Shown here: positions 42,859 to 51,178 of the stretch, one piece after another | Position numbering within the stretch: position 1 is the first letter of the stretch | How the letters are laid out: each line of letters starts with the position of its first letter | NCBI RefSeq assembly: GCF_027492855.1 | Contig: NZ_JAPUDY010000027.1 | Span: 39,369 to 103,368, forward strand | Reading direction: 5' to 3' | Source of the DNA: Acidovorax sp. | GTDB taxonomy: Bacteria > Pseudomonadota > Gammaproteobacteria > Burkholderiales > Burkholderiaceae_C | Length of the DNA: 64,000 nucleotides | The notes under the pieces: generated by a model | Database searches by the model: none | What the model saw: the letters and a program-made list of their open reading frames with translations, nothing else | What the model was told of the DNA's origin: nothing | Program-made: the position numbers and the translations under genes

Positions 42859-43422
42859 ATGAAGGCTTCCAACATCCTGCTGCTGCCCGGTTGGCAGAAC
42901 TCCGGCCCCGGCCACTGGCAAAGCCTGTGGGAGGTCCGCCACGCCTACCACCGCGTGGAGCAGCACGACTGGATGCGCCCGCTGCGCGGCGACTGGTCGG
43001 CCCGGCTGGAAGAAACCGTGGTCGACGCCGACGGCCCCGTGGTGCTGGCGGCGCACAGTCTGGGCTGCATCCTTACCGCCTGGTGGGCAGCGCACTCGCC
43101 CAACGCCCACCGTGTGGTGGGCGCGCTGCTGGTGGCCCCCGGCGACGTGGAGCAGCCCGACCTGGCCGCGCAGATCCACGGCTGGGCACCCATCGCCCAC
43201 CAGCCGCTGCCGTTCCCGGCCCTGCTGGTGGGCAGCCGCAACGATCCGTATTGCCGCTTCGAACGGGCCCAGGGCTTTGCCCAGGCCTGGGGCGCGCGTT
43301 TTACCGACCTTGGCGACCGGGGGCACATCAATGCCGAATCGGGGCTGGGGGATTGGGATGAGGGGCATGGCTGGTTGATGCAGATAGTCGCCCAAGGCGC
43401 TGACGTCCCTGCTCAACCATGA
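42859..43422 (+). CDS. RBBP9/YdeN-type alpha/beta hydrolase
   Basis: This 187-residue serine hydrolase of the small RBBP9/YdeN family has ILLLPGWQNSGPGHWQSLWE, the nucleophile motif AAHSLGCILTAWWA and GDRGHINAESGLGDW carrying the catalytic His. The Asp lies in SRNDPYC. Its natural substrate is unknown. A hydrolase of this kind between parA and parB is a feature I associate with this family. Its end overlaps the next start by 4 bases. Confidence 0.88.
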   Translation: MKASNILLLPGWQNSGPGHWQSLWEVRHAYHRVEQHDWMRPLRGDWSARLEETVVDADGPVVLAAHSLGCILTAWWAAHSPNAHRVVGALLVAPGDVEQPDLAAQIHGWAPIAHQPLPFPALLVGSRNDPYCRFERAQGFAQAWGARFTDLGDRGHINAESGLGDWDEGHGWLMQIVAQGADVPAQP

Positions 43423-43832
43423 CCGTGCGCGGCATCAGCCACATCACCTTCATCGTGCGCGACCTGGAGCGCGCGGCGCGGTTCTTCTGCGAGGGGTTGG
43501 GTGCGCGTGAGGTGTATGACAGCGCCGCGCAGGCGTTCTCGCTCTCGCCGGAGAAGTTTTTCGTGCTCGGCGGCGTCTGGATTGCCGCCATGCAAGGGGA
43601 GCCTCCGGCTGAGCGCAGCTACCGCCACACCGCCTTTGCCGTGGATGCCGACGATCTGGCGCATTACGCCGAGCGCCTTGAACGCATTGGAGCCGACGTG
43701 CGTGCACCACGCCCGCGCGTGGAGGGCGAGGGCCAGTCGCTGTACTTCTACGATTTTGACAACCACCTGTTCGAGCTGCACACCGGCACGCTCGACGAGC
43801 GGCTGGCGCGCTACGCGCAGCCTGCCACCTGA
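43419..43832 (+). CDS. fosX: FosX-type fosfomycin epoxide hydrolase (VOC family)
   Basis: This 137-residue metalloenzyme matches the FosX group, which opens the fosfomycin epoxide with water. The metal ligands H8 (GISHIT), H70 (YRHTAF) and E119 (HLFELH) and the general base E45 (LSPEKFF) are each one position after those known for Listeria FosX (H7, H69, E118, E44). YFYDFDNHLFELHTGTL is diagnostic. It starts inside the previous stop (ATGA overlap) and lies between parA and parB. Activity on fosfomycin in this organism is inferred from family residues only. Confidence 0.85.
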   Translation: MTVRGISHITFIVRDLERAARFFCEGLGAREVYDSAAQAFSLSPEKFFVLGGVWIAAMQGEPPAERSYRHTAFAVDADDLAHYAERLERIGADVRAPRPRVEGEGQSLYFYDFDNHLFELHTGTLDERLARYAQPAT

Positions 43833-43847
43833 GAAAGCAAGCACACC

Positions 43848-44771
43848 ATGGTCACCAAAAAACCCAAGGGCCTCGGCCGCGGCCTCGAAGCCTTGCTCGG
43901 CCCCAAGGTCGCAGAAAAAGTGGAACAGGCCCAGGCCACCGAGGCCGGGCTGCCCAGCAGCCTGCCGCTGGCCGAACTGGTGCCCGGCGTGTACCAGCCG
44001 CGCACGCGCATGGACGAGGGCGCGCTGTACGAGCTGGCCGAATCCATCAAGGTCCAGGGCATCATGCAGCCCATCCTGGTGCGCCGCCTCACGGGTGGCG
44101 AGCATGCGGGCAAGTACGAAATCATCGCGGGTGAGCGGCGCTTTCGGGCCTCGCGCCTGGCGGGGCTGGCCGAGGTGCCGGTGCTGGTGCGCGACGTGCC
44201 CGATGAGTCGGCCGCCGCCATGGCGCTCATCGAGAACATCCAGCGCGAAGACCTGAACCCGCTCGAAGAAGCCCAGGGCCTGCAGCGCCTGGTGCGCGAG
44301 TTCGGCCTTACGCACGAACTGGCCGCCCAGGCCGTGGGCCGCTCGCGCAGTGCCGCCAGCAACCTGCTGCGCCTCTTGAACCTGGCTGAGCCCGTGCAGA
44401 CCATGCTGATGGCGGGCGACATCGACATGGGCCATGCGCGTGCGTTGCTGGCGCTGGACCGGGCCGCACAGATCACGGCGGGCAACCAGATCGCTGCCAA
44501 GAAAATGTCGGTGCGCGAGGCCGAGGCCCTGGTCAAGAAGATCGGCGCCGAGTTCAGCCTGGTGCCCCAAAAGCCCAAGAAGGAAAAGTCGCGCGACTTG
44601 AAGCGGGTGGAAGAAGAGCTCTCCGACCTGCTCATGGCCGAGGTCGAGGTGCGCGTGAAAAAACGCGTCAAGCGCCACGGCCGTGTGGAAGACATGGGCG
44701 AGCTGGCGATCCAGTTCGGATCGCTCGAAGCGCTCAACGGTTTGATCGAACGTTTGCGCGGCGGAGGCTGA
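43848..44771 (+). CDS. parB: Chromosome partitioning protein ParB
   Basis: This 307-residue parS-binding CTPase clamp has KPKGLGRGLEALLGPK at the N-terminus (ParA-interacting), the CTP-binding motif GERRFRA, ENIQREDLNPLEEAQG and a central HTH (THELAAQAVGRSRSAASNLL). Its C-terminal dimerisation domain ends LIERLRGGG. Four matching parS sites lie 3-6 kb upstream. It completes the chromosomal ParABS system. Confidence 0.96.
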   Translation: MVTKKPKGLGRGLEALLGPKVAEKVEQAQATEAGLPSSLPLAELVPGVYQPRTRMDEGALYELAESIKVQGIMQPILVRRLTGGEHAGKYEIIAGERRFRASRLAGLAEVPVLVRDVPDESAAAMALIENIQREDLNPLEEAQGLQRLVREFGLTHELAAQAVGRSRSAASNLLRLLNLAEPVQTMLMAGDIDMGHARALLALDRAAQITAGNQIAAKKMSVREAEALVKKIGAEFSLVPQKPKKEKSRDLKRVEEELSDLLMAEVEVRVKKRVKRHGRVEDMGELAIQFGSLEALNGLIERLRGGG

Positions 44772-45109
44772 ACGCCGGGCGAGAGGGCAGGGCAGCCGCC
44801 GTGCCTGTGGGCCCCCTCGCGGCCCAATGCGTGAAATAGCGCACACAAGCCGTTTCCACGGGTAACTTACGCAGGCAAAATGCATCTGCGCGGGGCCTAC
44901 ACTGCGCTGCGTTCAACACACCCGGGTTGACCGCAAGGCCTCTCCAGTGCAGCAACGCTGCCCTGTGGTCCATGAAGGTTTGCCGGGTGATCCGTCCACC
45001 CTCTGGAGCCTGCCCCATGAGTCCTTCGCGCTGCGTTTTGACCTTCGTCAATTTGTCGCCTGGCCTGTGCGACTTGCGTGGCCTGCTCAACCGCTGAGAT
45101 GTCGATGAC
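44772..45109. other. Intergenic region after parB, no recognised feature
   Basis: These 338 bases lie between parB and the methyltransferase gene. No convincing coding frame, terminator, tRNA or repeat was seen. The promoter of the next gene presumably lies in the right half. Confidence 0.4.
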
Positions 45110-45856
45110 ATGATGACCGCTTTGCGCATGCCCTGGCCCCTGCCCGCGCTGATGGCGTGGGCCTGCGCATGGCTGATTTTTGTGGCGCTGCAGCGTGCGG
45201 TGCCACCGGTGGCCGCCTTGCTGGTGGCGTGCCTGGTGGGCACGGCAGCCAGCGTGCTGGGGGGCAGCTGGTGGCGGCGCGGGCTGATCGCGGCGGGCTT
45301 CCCCTTGTCGCTGGCGCTGCTCGGCGCGGCCAGCCTGCCCACTTGGGCATGGCTGGTGCCCTTGTCGCTGCTGTTGCTGGTTTACCCCCTCAATGCCTGG
45401 CGCGATGCGCCGCTGTTCCCTACGCCGCGCCACGCGCTGCAGGCCCTGGCCGTGCAGGCGCCGCTGCCGCTGGGCGCGCGGGTGCTTGATGCCGGTTGTG
45501 GCCTGGGTGATGGCCTGAAAGCGCTGCGCCACGCTTACCCCGTCGCGCAACTGGAAGGGCTGGAATGGAGCTGGCCGCTGCGCCTGCTGTGCGCCCTGCG
45601 GTGCCCCTGGGCGCGGGTGCGGCGTGCTGACATGTGGAAGGCCGACTGGAGCCCCTACCACATGGTTTATTTGTTCCAGCGCCCCGAAAGCATGGCCCGC
45701 GCCGCCGCCAAGGCCCAGGCCGAACTCGCGCCGGGCGCCTGGCTGGTGAGCCTGGAGTTCGCGGTTCCGGGCGTGCTGCCCAGCGCGCAATTGCGCGCGC
45801 CGGGCGGGCGGATCGTGTGGCTCTACCGCATGCCGCTCGATAGCGCGGAGAACTGA
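45110..45856 (+). CDS. Membrane-anchored class I SAM-dependent methyltransferase
   Basis: This 248-residue protein has three or four hydrophobic segments in residues 10-90, followed by a SAM-binding domain (VLDAGCGLGDGLKALR; later LEGLEWSWPL). The arrangement of membrane anchor then methyltransferase suggests action at the inner membrane on a lipid or quinone, which is inference. Two ATGs in a row (45110 and 45113) are possible starts. Homologues beside parB are common in relatives, to my knowledge. Confidence 0.78.
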   Translation: MMTALRMPWPLPALMAWACAWLIFVALQRAVPPVAALLVACLVGTAASVLGGSWWRRGLIAAGFPLSLALLGAASLPTWAWLVPLSLLLLVYPLNAWRDAPLFPTPRHALQALAVQAPLPLGARVLDAGCGLGDGLKALRHAYPVAQLEGLEWSWPLRLLCALRCPWARVRRADMWKADWSPYHMVYLFQRPESMARAAAKAQAELAPGAWLVSLEFAVPGVLPSAQLRAPGGRIVWLYRMPLDSAEN

Positions 45857-46209
45857 CATGCGCAGCCCTGTACACGCATGCGCACGGTGTCATTCATGCA
45901 TGGGAACCCATGCGCGCGGTTACAGAAAAGATACAAGCTTTTGCTACATTGCGGCTTGGCTACAAACCCATACAAAACAACCAAGAAACTCACAGCCACA
46001 GGGGGCTGCAAGCCGCACGCACAAGCGCCGGGAGGGGGCGCACGTGTTGCCAACGCCTTCCTTGACCGGCCTTCTCGTCCTGCAGACAGCAGCCAGGGCA
46101 TCCGTGGCGTACGCATTCACTGCCGTGCGCCCATGGTGCACAGCCATTGCGCGCAAGAGCATCGCCGGGGTTTTCTGGTGCGTAACCGATTGAGCTGCAA
46201 GGAGCATCC
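45857..46209. other. Intergenic region before the envelope lipoprotein cluster
   Basis: These 353 bases have an AT-rich tract around 45920-45985 (with GCTACA twice and TACAAA twice) that may hold the promoter of the four-gene cluster. I could not assign boxes firmly. No protein-like frame stands out. Confidence 0.4.
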
Positions 46210-47757
46210 ATGACCACCACCCCAACGTCCGTCTTCCGCCCGCGCCTGCTGGGCGCGCTGGCGCTGAGCGCCGCCCTGACCGGCTGCGCCACCATGCAAA
46301 GCCACGACAAGCTGGCCACCGACATGCAGAGCGCCGGGCGCAGCGGCGGCATCCCCGCTGCCATCGCGCAACTCGAAGGCACGGCCAAGACCGAAGAAGA
46401 GAAGACGGCCCTGCTGTACAACATGGAACGCGGCGAGCTGCTGCGCATGGACCGCCGCTACCCCGACAGCACCAACGCCTTCCTGCTGGCCGACAACCGG
46501 GTCAAGGAATGGGAAGAGACGGCCAAGGCCAATCCATCCAAACTCATGGGCACCGTGGGCGCCGCGCTGATCAGCGAGCGCCTGAAGACCTATGAGGGCC
46601 AGGACTACGAAAAAGTGTGGGTGACCACGCGCCTGGCGCTCAACCGCATGGCCGTGGGCGATTTCGAAAACGCCCGCGTGGACATCAAGCGCACGCACGA
46701 GCGCGAGGCCATCATTGCCGAGTTCCGCGCCAAGGAAACCCTGGCGGCGGAAGAAGAAGCCAAGTCCAAGGGCGCCACGTCGGGTGGCAAAGAGCTCAAC
46801 GGCTACCCCGTCGAAACCCTCAACGACCCCGAGGTGCTGGCCCTCAAGAACGGCTACCAGAACGCCCTCTCCCACTACCTGGCCGGTTTCCTGTACGAAA
46901 TGCTCAACGAGCCCGGCCTGGCTGCGCCTGGCTACCGCAAGGCCATCGAACTCAAGCCCGAAACCGGCGTGCTCGAAGAAGGCCTGCGCGGCCTCGATAC
47001 CCGCTCGGGCTTCACCTGGAAGCGCCGCCAGCGCATGACCGACGTGCTCTTCATCGTCGAAGCCGGTGACGCCCCCGCGCGCAAGCCCAAGGCCTTCACC
47101 ATCCCCGTGCCCACAAGCAGCGGCGTGGTCACGGCCAGCCTTTCCTACCCCGTGATCGAGCCCTCCAGGGATGCGCTGCTGACCACCGTCTCCGCCGCTG
47201 GCTCCCATCTCAAGCTCGAAAAGGTGGTGGACGTGAACGTGATGGCGCGCCGCGCGCTCAAGGACGAAATGCCTGGCATGGTGACGCGCAGCATCACCCG
47301 CGCCGTGGCCAAGGGCGTGCTGCAGAACGAGCTGCAAAAACGCGGCGGCCTGATCGGCGGCCTGATTGGTGCGGCGGCTTCGGTGGCCACCGAGCAGACC
47401 GATGACCGCATGTGGCGCATGCTGCCCGGACGCGTGTATGTGGCCCGTGGCTATCTGCCGCCCGGCGAGCATGTGGTCAGCGTGAACGGCCGCGCACTGC
47501 CCCAGCCCATCAAGATCGACGGCCAATATGCCCTGGTGCCGCTGCGCATGTATGACAACAGCGTGCTGATCGGTGACGTGGCCATGCTGGGCCAATTGCC
47601 CGCGGTTGCACCCGTGGTCGCGGCGCCTGCAGCGCCAGAGCCCGCCGCAGCGCCAGCGCCTGCACGCAGTACCACCGCCACCAACCGCAGCCGCACCGTT
47701 CCCAAGTCCGTGGTCAAGCCCACGTCGGCCACGCCTGCGGCGGCCGCCAAGAACTGA
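46210..47757 (+). CDS. COG3014-type lipoprotein
   Basis: This 515-residue predicted lipoprotein has a signal with lipobox LTGCAT, then a helical region with TPR-like repeats (LLYNMERGELLRMDRRYPDS; LALNRMAVGDFENARVDIKR; NALSHYLAGFLYEMLNEPGLA), a beta-rich middle and a Pro/Ala/Thr-rich tail. Proteins of this type are found beside YcfL- and LpoB-like genes, as here, but their role is undefined. An envelope function near cell-wall synthesis is inferred from neighbours. Confidence 0.8.
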   Translation: MTTTPTSVFRPRLLGALALSAALTGCATMQSHDKLATDMQSAGRSGGIPAAIAQLEGTAKTEEEKTALLYNMERGELLRMDRRYPDSTNAFLLADNRVKEWEETAKANPSKLMGTVGAALISERLKTYEGQDYEKVWVTTRLALNRMAVGDFENARVDIKRTHEREAIIAEFRAKETLAAEEEAKSKGATSGGKELNGYPVETLNDPEVLALKNGYQNALSHYLAGFLYEMLNEPGLAAPGYRKAIELKPETGVLEEGLRGLDTRSGFTWKRRQRMTDVLFIVEAGDAPARKPKAFTIPVPTSSGVVTASLSYPVIEPSRDALLTTVSAAGSHLKLEKVVDVNVMARRALKDEMPGMVTRSITRAVAKGVLQNELQKRGGLIGGLIGAAASVATEQTDDRMWRMLPGRVYVARGYLPPGEHVVSVNGRALPQPIKIDGQYALVPLRMYDNSVLIGDVAMLGQLPAVAPVVAAPAAPEPAAAPAPARSTTATNRSRTVPKSVVKPTSATPAAAAKN

Positions 47758-47795
47758 GTCGGCCCTTTTTTGACGATTTCCAAGGAGTCTTTGGC

Positions 47796-48209
47796 ATGCG
47801 TACCCGTTTTTCCCCTCTGACCATCCCCGCCGTGGCGTGTGCGGCCCTGATGACGCTGGCCGCCTGTGCCGGCGCAGGTGCCCAGACGCACGACCCGGCC
47901 ACGCCACTGGCCGTGGCCGCCAAGGTCGCCCTGCGCGGCGAAGCCAACAGCATCGCCGTGCGCGAGATGCGCATCGTGCGCAAGAACGACATCCTGGTGG
48001 TGCAGGCCGACATGTCCAACATGGGCCGCACCGACCGCACCGTGTTCTACCGCTTCAAGTGGCTGGACAACGTGGGCAACCAGGTGGGCGACGGCGAGTC
48101 CTGGAAGCAGATGACCGTGCTCGGCCTGGGCCAGCAGACCGTCAAGAGCGTGGCGCCCACCAGCGCTGCGGTCGACCTGCGCCTGGAAATGAACGTAGAG
48201 CCGCGCTGA
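47796..48209 (+). CDS. YcfL-like lipoprotein (DUF1425)
   Basis: This 137-residue lipoprotein (lipobox LAACAG) has a small beta-rich domain (VREMRIVRKNDILVVQADM; FYRFKWLDNVGNQVGDGESW) matching the YcfL type. In enterobacteria ycfL precedes lpoB, and the same order is kept here. Molecular function unknown. AAGGAG lies before the ATG region. Confidence 0.8.
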   Translation: MRTRFSPLTIPAVACAALMTLAACAGAGAQTHDPATPLAVAAKVALRGEANSIAVREMRIVRKNDILVVQADMSNMGRTDRTVFYRFKWLDNVGNQVGDGESWKQMTVLGLGQQTVKSVAPTSAAVDLRLEMNVEPR

Positions 48210-48241
48210 AGCGCTGCCATTGCTTCGTAGAGAAAACCCAT

Positions 48242-48281
48242 CCGTTCACGCTGAGCCTGCCGGAGCGCTCAGCCCGAACAG
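48242..48281. repeat. Short inverted repeat (GTTC-CTGAGC family), copy 2
   Basis: CCGTTCACGCTGAGCCTG, then CGGAGCGCTCAGCCCGAACA. This is a reduced copy with outer arms only (GTTC..CTGAGC / GCTCAGCCCGAAC). It lies between the YcfL-like and LpoB-like genes. Confidence 0.75.
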
Positions 48282-48325
48282 TTCTAACTGATCCGAACGC
48301 GAACCCGCATCAGGAGTTGAAAACC

Positions 48326-48943
48326 ATGACCACCAAGAACCGCATCCAGCGCAGCGCGCTCATCCTGGCCTTTGCCGCCAGCACCCTGGCCCTCACGGCC
48401 TGCCAGAACCTGTCCTCGCCCACCGTGCGTTTTGACCGCCAGGTCAACTACGGCGACGCCAAGGCCGTCGAGCTGGTGACCAACGAGTTCGGCTCCACTG
48501 ACCTGCAGATGATTGCCGAGAAGATGACCGGCGGCCTGCTGGAAACCGGCATCTTCCAGGGCCGCCCCACGGTGACGATCTCCACCGTGAAGAACAAGAC
48601 CAGCGAGTACATCGACACCACCAACGTGATGAGCTCGATCCAGACCGCGCTGGTCAAGTCGGGCAAGGTGCGCTTCGTGCGCTCCATCAACGAAATGCAG
48701 CAGGGCGTGGATGAGCTGCAGCGCCAAAACCAGAGCGGCCTGTACAAGCAGGGCACCACCGCCAAGGTCGGCCAGATGACCGCCGCCAAGTACACCATGG
48801 AGGGCGAGCTGACCAGCATCGTCAAGCAGAACAACGCGACCAAGGACGTGTACTACAAGTTCACGCTCAAGCTGTTTGACGTGCAGGAAGGCACGATCGA
48901 ATGGCAGGACGAAAAAGAGATTCGCAAGACGAGTAAGAGGTAA
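48326..48943 (+). CDS. LpoB-like penicillin-binding-protein activator lipoprotein
   Basis: This 205-residue outer-membrane lipoprotein (lipobox LTACQN) has a CsgG/LpoB-type fold. Features are ELVTNEFGSTDLQMIAEKM, TISTVKNKTSEYIDTTNV, SSIQTALVKSGKVRFV and YTMEGELTSIVKQ. LpoB in E. coli stimulates PBP1b across the periplasm. CAGGAGTTGAAAACC precedes the ATG at 48326; the frame is open far upstream without meaning. The role here is inferred from fold and synteny with YcfL. Confidence 0.85.
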   Translation: MTTKNRIQRSALILAFAASTLALTACQNLSSPTVRFDRQVNYGDAKAVELVTNEFGSTDLQMIAEKMTGGLLETGIFQGRPTVTISTVKNKTSEYIDTTNVMSSIQTALVKSGKVRFVRSINEMQQGVDELQRQNQSGLYKQGTTAKVGQMTAAKYTMEGELTSIVKQNNATKDVYYKFTLKLFDVQEGTIEWQDEKEIRKTSKR

Positions 48944-48947
48944 CCCC

Positions 48948-49060
48948 CTGAGCGGCTGCGCCGCTTCCCCCTTTCTCTCGCGCTGCGCGCGGGAAGGGGG
49001 ACGCCGCCAGTGCGGCGGGGCGGCCCTTGCACGGCGGCCGCTGGCTTGGGCCGCGCCAGT
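48948..49060. repeat. GC-rich hairpin repeat (CCCCCTGAGCGG type)
   Basis: Very GC-rich palindromic DNA starts CCCCCTGAGCGGCTGCGCCG, continues with a CGCGCTGCGCGCG hairpin and ends in GGGCCGCGCCAG. I recognise this as a multi-copy intergenic repeat of Comamonadaceae. Only one copy was noticed in this window. Confidence 0.6.
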
Positions 49061-49136
49061 TTCGAAGGATGTAGGGGCGAAGGCGCACATCGCTCGATGA
49101 ATTCATGACTTTCCGTTAGCTCACAAGGAGCATCAC

Positions 49137-50093
49137 ATGCAACGCAGAACCACTCTCCACACGGCCCTGGCCGTGATCGCGGCCACCACCCTGGCCTGGG
49201 GCGCCACCGCCCAGGCACAGCAGCCGGGCGCGGCGCCCAAGATCGCCGTGACCGACCTGGCCTACGCGCAGCGCGTGTCCGAGTACTTCATGGCGGGCAC
49301 CTACCAGCGCAGCAGCCAGATGAGCGCGGGCGGCAGCGCCAGCGGCGGCTACAGCCATGGCCCCTACGGCGGTTCGGGCTCGCACTCGGGCAGCCACAAC
49401 ATGCAGGCGTCCGAGCAGGCCAGCGGCACCTACGTGGCGGGCCGCTACAGCTACATCGAGCAGCGCGAGTTGGGTGGCTACACCAACGACATCAAGGGCG
49501 CCATCCTGCAGGGCACCTACTTCCGCCTGATCCAGGGCAAGGGCTTTGACGCGGGCAAGCCCCAGGCCAGCAAGGCCGAGCAGGTGCTTAACCAGGTGCA
49601 GGGCGGCAAGATGGCCACGCCCCAGGCGCAGCCCCAGGTGGCCGACGTGATCAGCCGCATCAAGAAGGGCGAGTTCAACGGCGCCGACTACGTGCTGTTC
49701 GGCGTGGTGTCGAGCATCGACTTCACCGACGCGCTCTCGCCCCTGCAGGGCACCACCAGCGCCACGCGCCAGTACGGCCTGCAACTGCTCACCGATTTCT
49801 CGCTCATCAACACCAAGACCTACGAGATCAAGGCCGCGTTCTCCGCCCAGGGCGAAGGCAACGACACCAAGATCCTGTCGATCCGTGGCGACATCGCCCC
49901 CCCCAACCGCGCCAAGGTGATGCGCGAGACCTCGTTGTCGCTCGCGCAAGACGTGTACCAGCAGTTGGCGATGCAACTGGGCTACAGCGATGCCAACCTG
50001 GCGCGCGGCGTGCGCCCCCCGGCGGTGTACCAGCAAGGCGGCCAGCCCATGCCGCAGCCCCAGCAGCCTGAGCAGGTGCTGATCCTCAAGTAA
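49137..50093 (+). CDS. CsgG/HfaB-like secreted protein
   Basis: This 318-residue exported protein has a signal peptide ending AQAQQ, with no lipobox Cys, then KIAVTDLAYAQRVSEYF. A long Gly/Ser/His-rich low-complexity loop follows (about residues 58-90), then CsgG-like segments (VLFGVVSSIDF; YGLQLLTDFSLINTKTYEI). CsgG relatives form outer-membrane secretion or assembly complexes. Lacking a lipobox, this one is probably periplasmic or loosely attached. It is the fourth gene of the lipoprotein cluster. Confidence 0.75.
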   Translation: MQRRTTLHTALAVIAATTLAWGATAQAQQPGAAPKIAVTDLAYAQRVSEYFMAGTYQRSSQMSAGGSASGGYSHGPYGGSGSHSGSHNMQASEQASGTYVAGRYSYIEQRELGGYTNDIKGAILQGTYFRLIQGKGFDAGKPQASKAEQVLNQVQGGKMATPQAQPQVADVISRIKKGEFNGADYVLFGVVSSIDFTDALSPLQGTTSATRQYGLQLLTDFSLINTKTYEIKAAFSAQGEGNDTKILSIRGDIAPPNRAKVMRETSLSLAQDVYQQLAMQLGYSDANLARGVRPPAVYQQGGQPMPQPQQPEQVLILK

Positions 50094-50151
50094 GAAGCGC
50101 GCCGATGTTGCACGCCGTGGCGCACCGTTTCGTCACAGCAGCCCCATCGCT

Positions 50152-50178
50152 AAAGGCCAGCCCCGTGCTGGCCTTTTT
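50152..50178 (+). terminator. Intrinsic terminator directly upstream of the next start codon
   Basis: The stem AAAGGCCAGC / GCTGGCCTTT with a 5-base loop is followed by further T residues, about 60 bases after the CsgG-like stop. It ends one base before the ATG at 50180, so it terminates the envelope cluster and occupies the leader of the next gene. Confidence 0.8.
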
Positions 50179-50179
50179 C

Positions 50180-51178
50180 ATGGGGGCGCGGCGGTGGGCT
50201 GGGCGGGTGGCGCTGGCCGCAGCGGTGGGCGTTGGGCTTGCGGGTTGCGCCGTGACGACGGAGTCGGAATCGTCCACCACCCCCACAGCGCCCACCAGCG
50301 CTTTTCAACCCATCGCGCTGCCCGGCGAGGGCGGGGCAAGCCTGTGGGCCCTGCAGCGCAGCGAGCGCGTGGCGCCCCTGCGCTACCGCGTGATCGTGGT
50401 GCCCGGCTCGGGGTGCGCGGGCTTGGGGCCGTTTGCCGACCGCTACTTTGCCGGGCTGCTGCACGCCCAGGTGCTGGTGCTGCACAAACCTGGGGTCGAT
50501 CCCGAAGCCCGCACTGCGCCTGCCGATTGCGCGCGCAGCTTTGTGCAACAAGACCGCCATTCCACCTGGCTTGCCCACGCCCGTGCGGCCCTGCGTGCCG
50601 ACGCCCAACAACGCCAGGGACAGCCTGCGCTGCCGCAGTGGCTGGTCGGTATCTCAGAAGGGGCCGAACTGCTGCCCGCGCTGGCCCCCGAGGTGCCGCA
50701 CCTGGCGGGCCTGGTGCTGCTGTCCGCCAGCGGGCTGGACCCGCAGGAGGCCGGTGCGCTGCAAGCCCGCCGCCTGGGGGTGGAGGGCGATTGGGCCGCG
50801 CTCGCGCAGATGGTGGCGGGCACCCGGCCCGACAGCACCGTGGTGCAAGGGCGCAGCCTGGGCTACTGGCGCGACCTGTGGAACTGGCCGGTGGCCAAAC
50901 CCCTCATCAACGGCCCCTGGCCTCTGCTGCAGGTATGGGGCGGCAACGATGCGCTGGTGCCTGCCGCTGCCTATGCGCGTTTTGCAGAGCGGGCCTCGGT
51001 GCGCACCGCGCCCTTCTGTGTGCGGCGGCTGGACGGCGCAGACCACGGCCTGCAGCGCCGCGTGGCCGGAGGGGAGGGCGTGGACGGCGTGCAGCAGGTG
51101 TGGGCCTGGACAGAACAGTGGGCACGTTACCCTGCGCATCCCCCGGCCGCCGGGTTGTGCGGGCCGTTGTTACCGTAG
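50180..51178 (+). CDS. Lipoprotein alpha/beta hydrolase-like protein
   Basis: This 332-residue protein has a lipoprotein signal (LAGCAV) and an alpha/beta-hydrolase layout: VIVVPGSGCAGLGPFADRYF (oxyanion region), the nucleophile motif LVGISEGAELL, VWGGNDALVP (Asp) and DGADHGL (His). Substrate unknown. Two starts are possible: ATG at 50180, adopted because it gives a normal lipoprotein signal, or ATG at 50105, which would put the terminator hairpin inside the coding sequence. Its end overlaps the convergent LysR gene by 9 bases. Confidence 0.75.
   Translation: MGARRWAGRVALAAAVGVGLAGCAVTTESESSTTPTAPTSAFQPIALPGEGGASLWALQRSERVAPLRYRVIVVPGSGCAGLGPFADRYFAGLLHAQVLVLHKPGVDPEARTAPADCARSFVQQDRHSTWLAHARAALRADAQQRQGQPALPQWLVGISEGAELLPALAPEVPHLAGLVLLSASGLDPQEAGALQARRLGVEGDWAALAQMVAGTRPDSTVVQGRSLGYWRDLWNWPVAKPLINGPWPLLQVWGGNDALVPAAAYARFAERASVRTAPFCVRRLDGADHGLQRRVAGGEGVDGVQQVWAWTEQWARYPAHPPAAGLCGPLLP

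Noticed and set aside
44772-45109. Possible small gene or RNA between parB and the methyltransferase gene
   Set aside because: No start with a ribosome-binding site, no conserved-looking translation and no clear hairpin with a T-run was seen.
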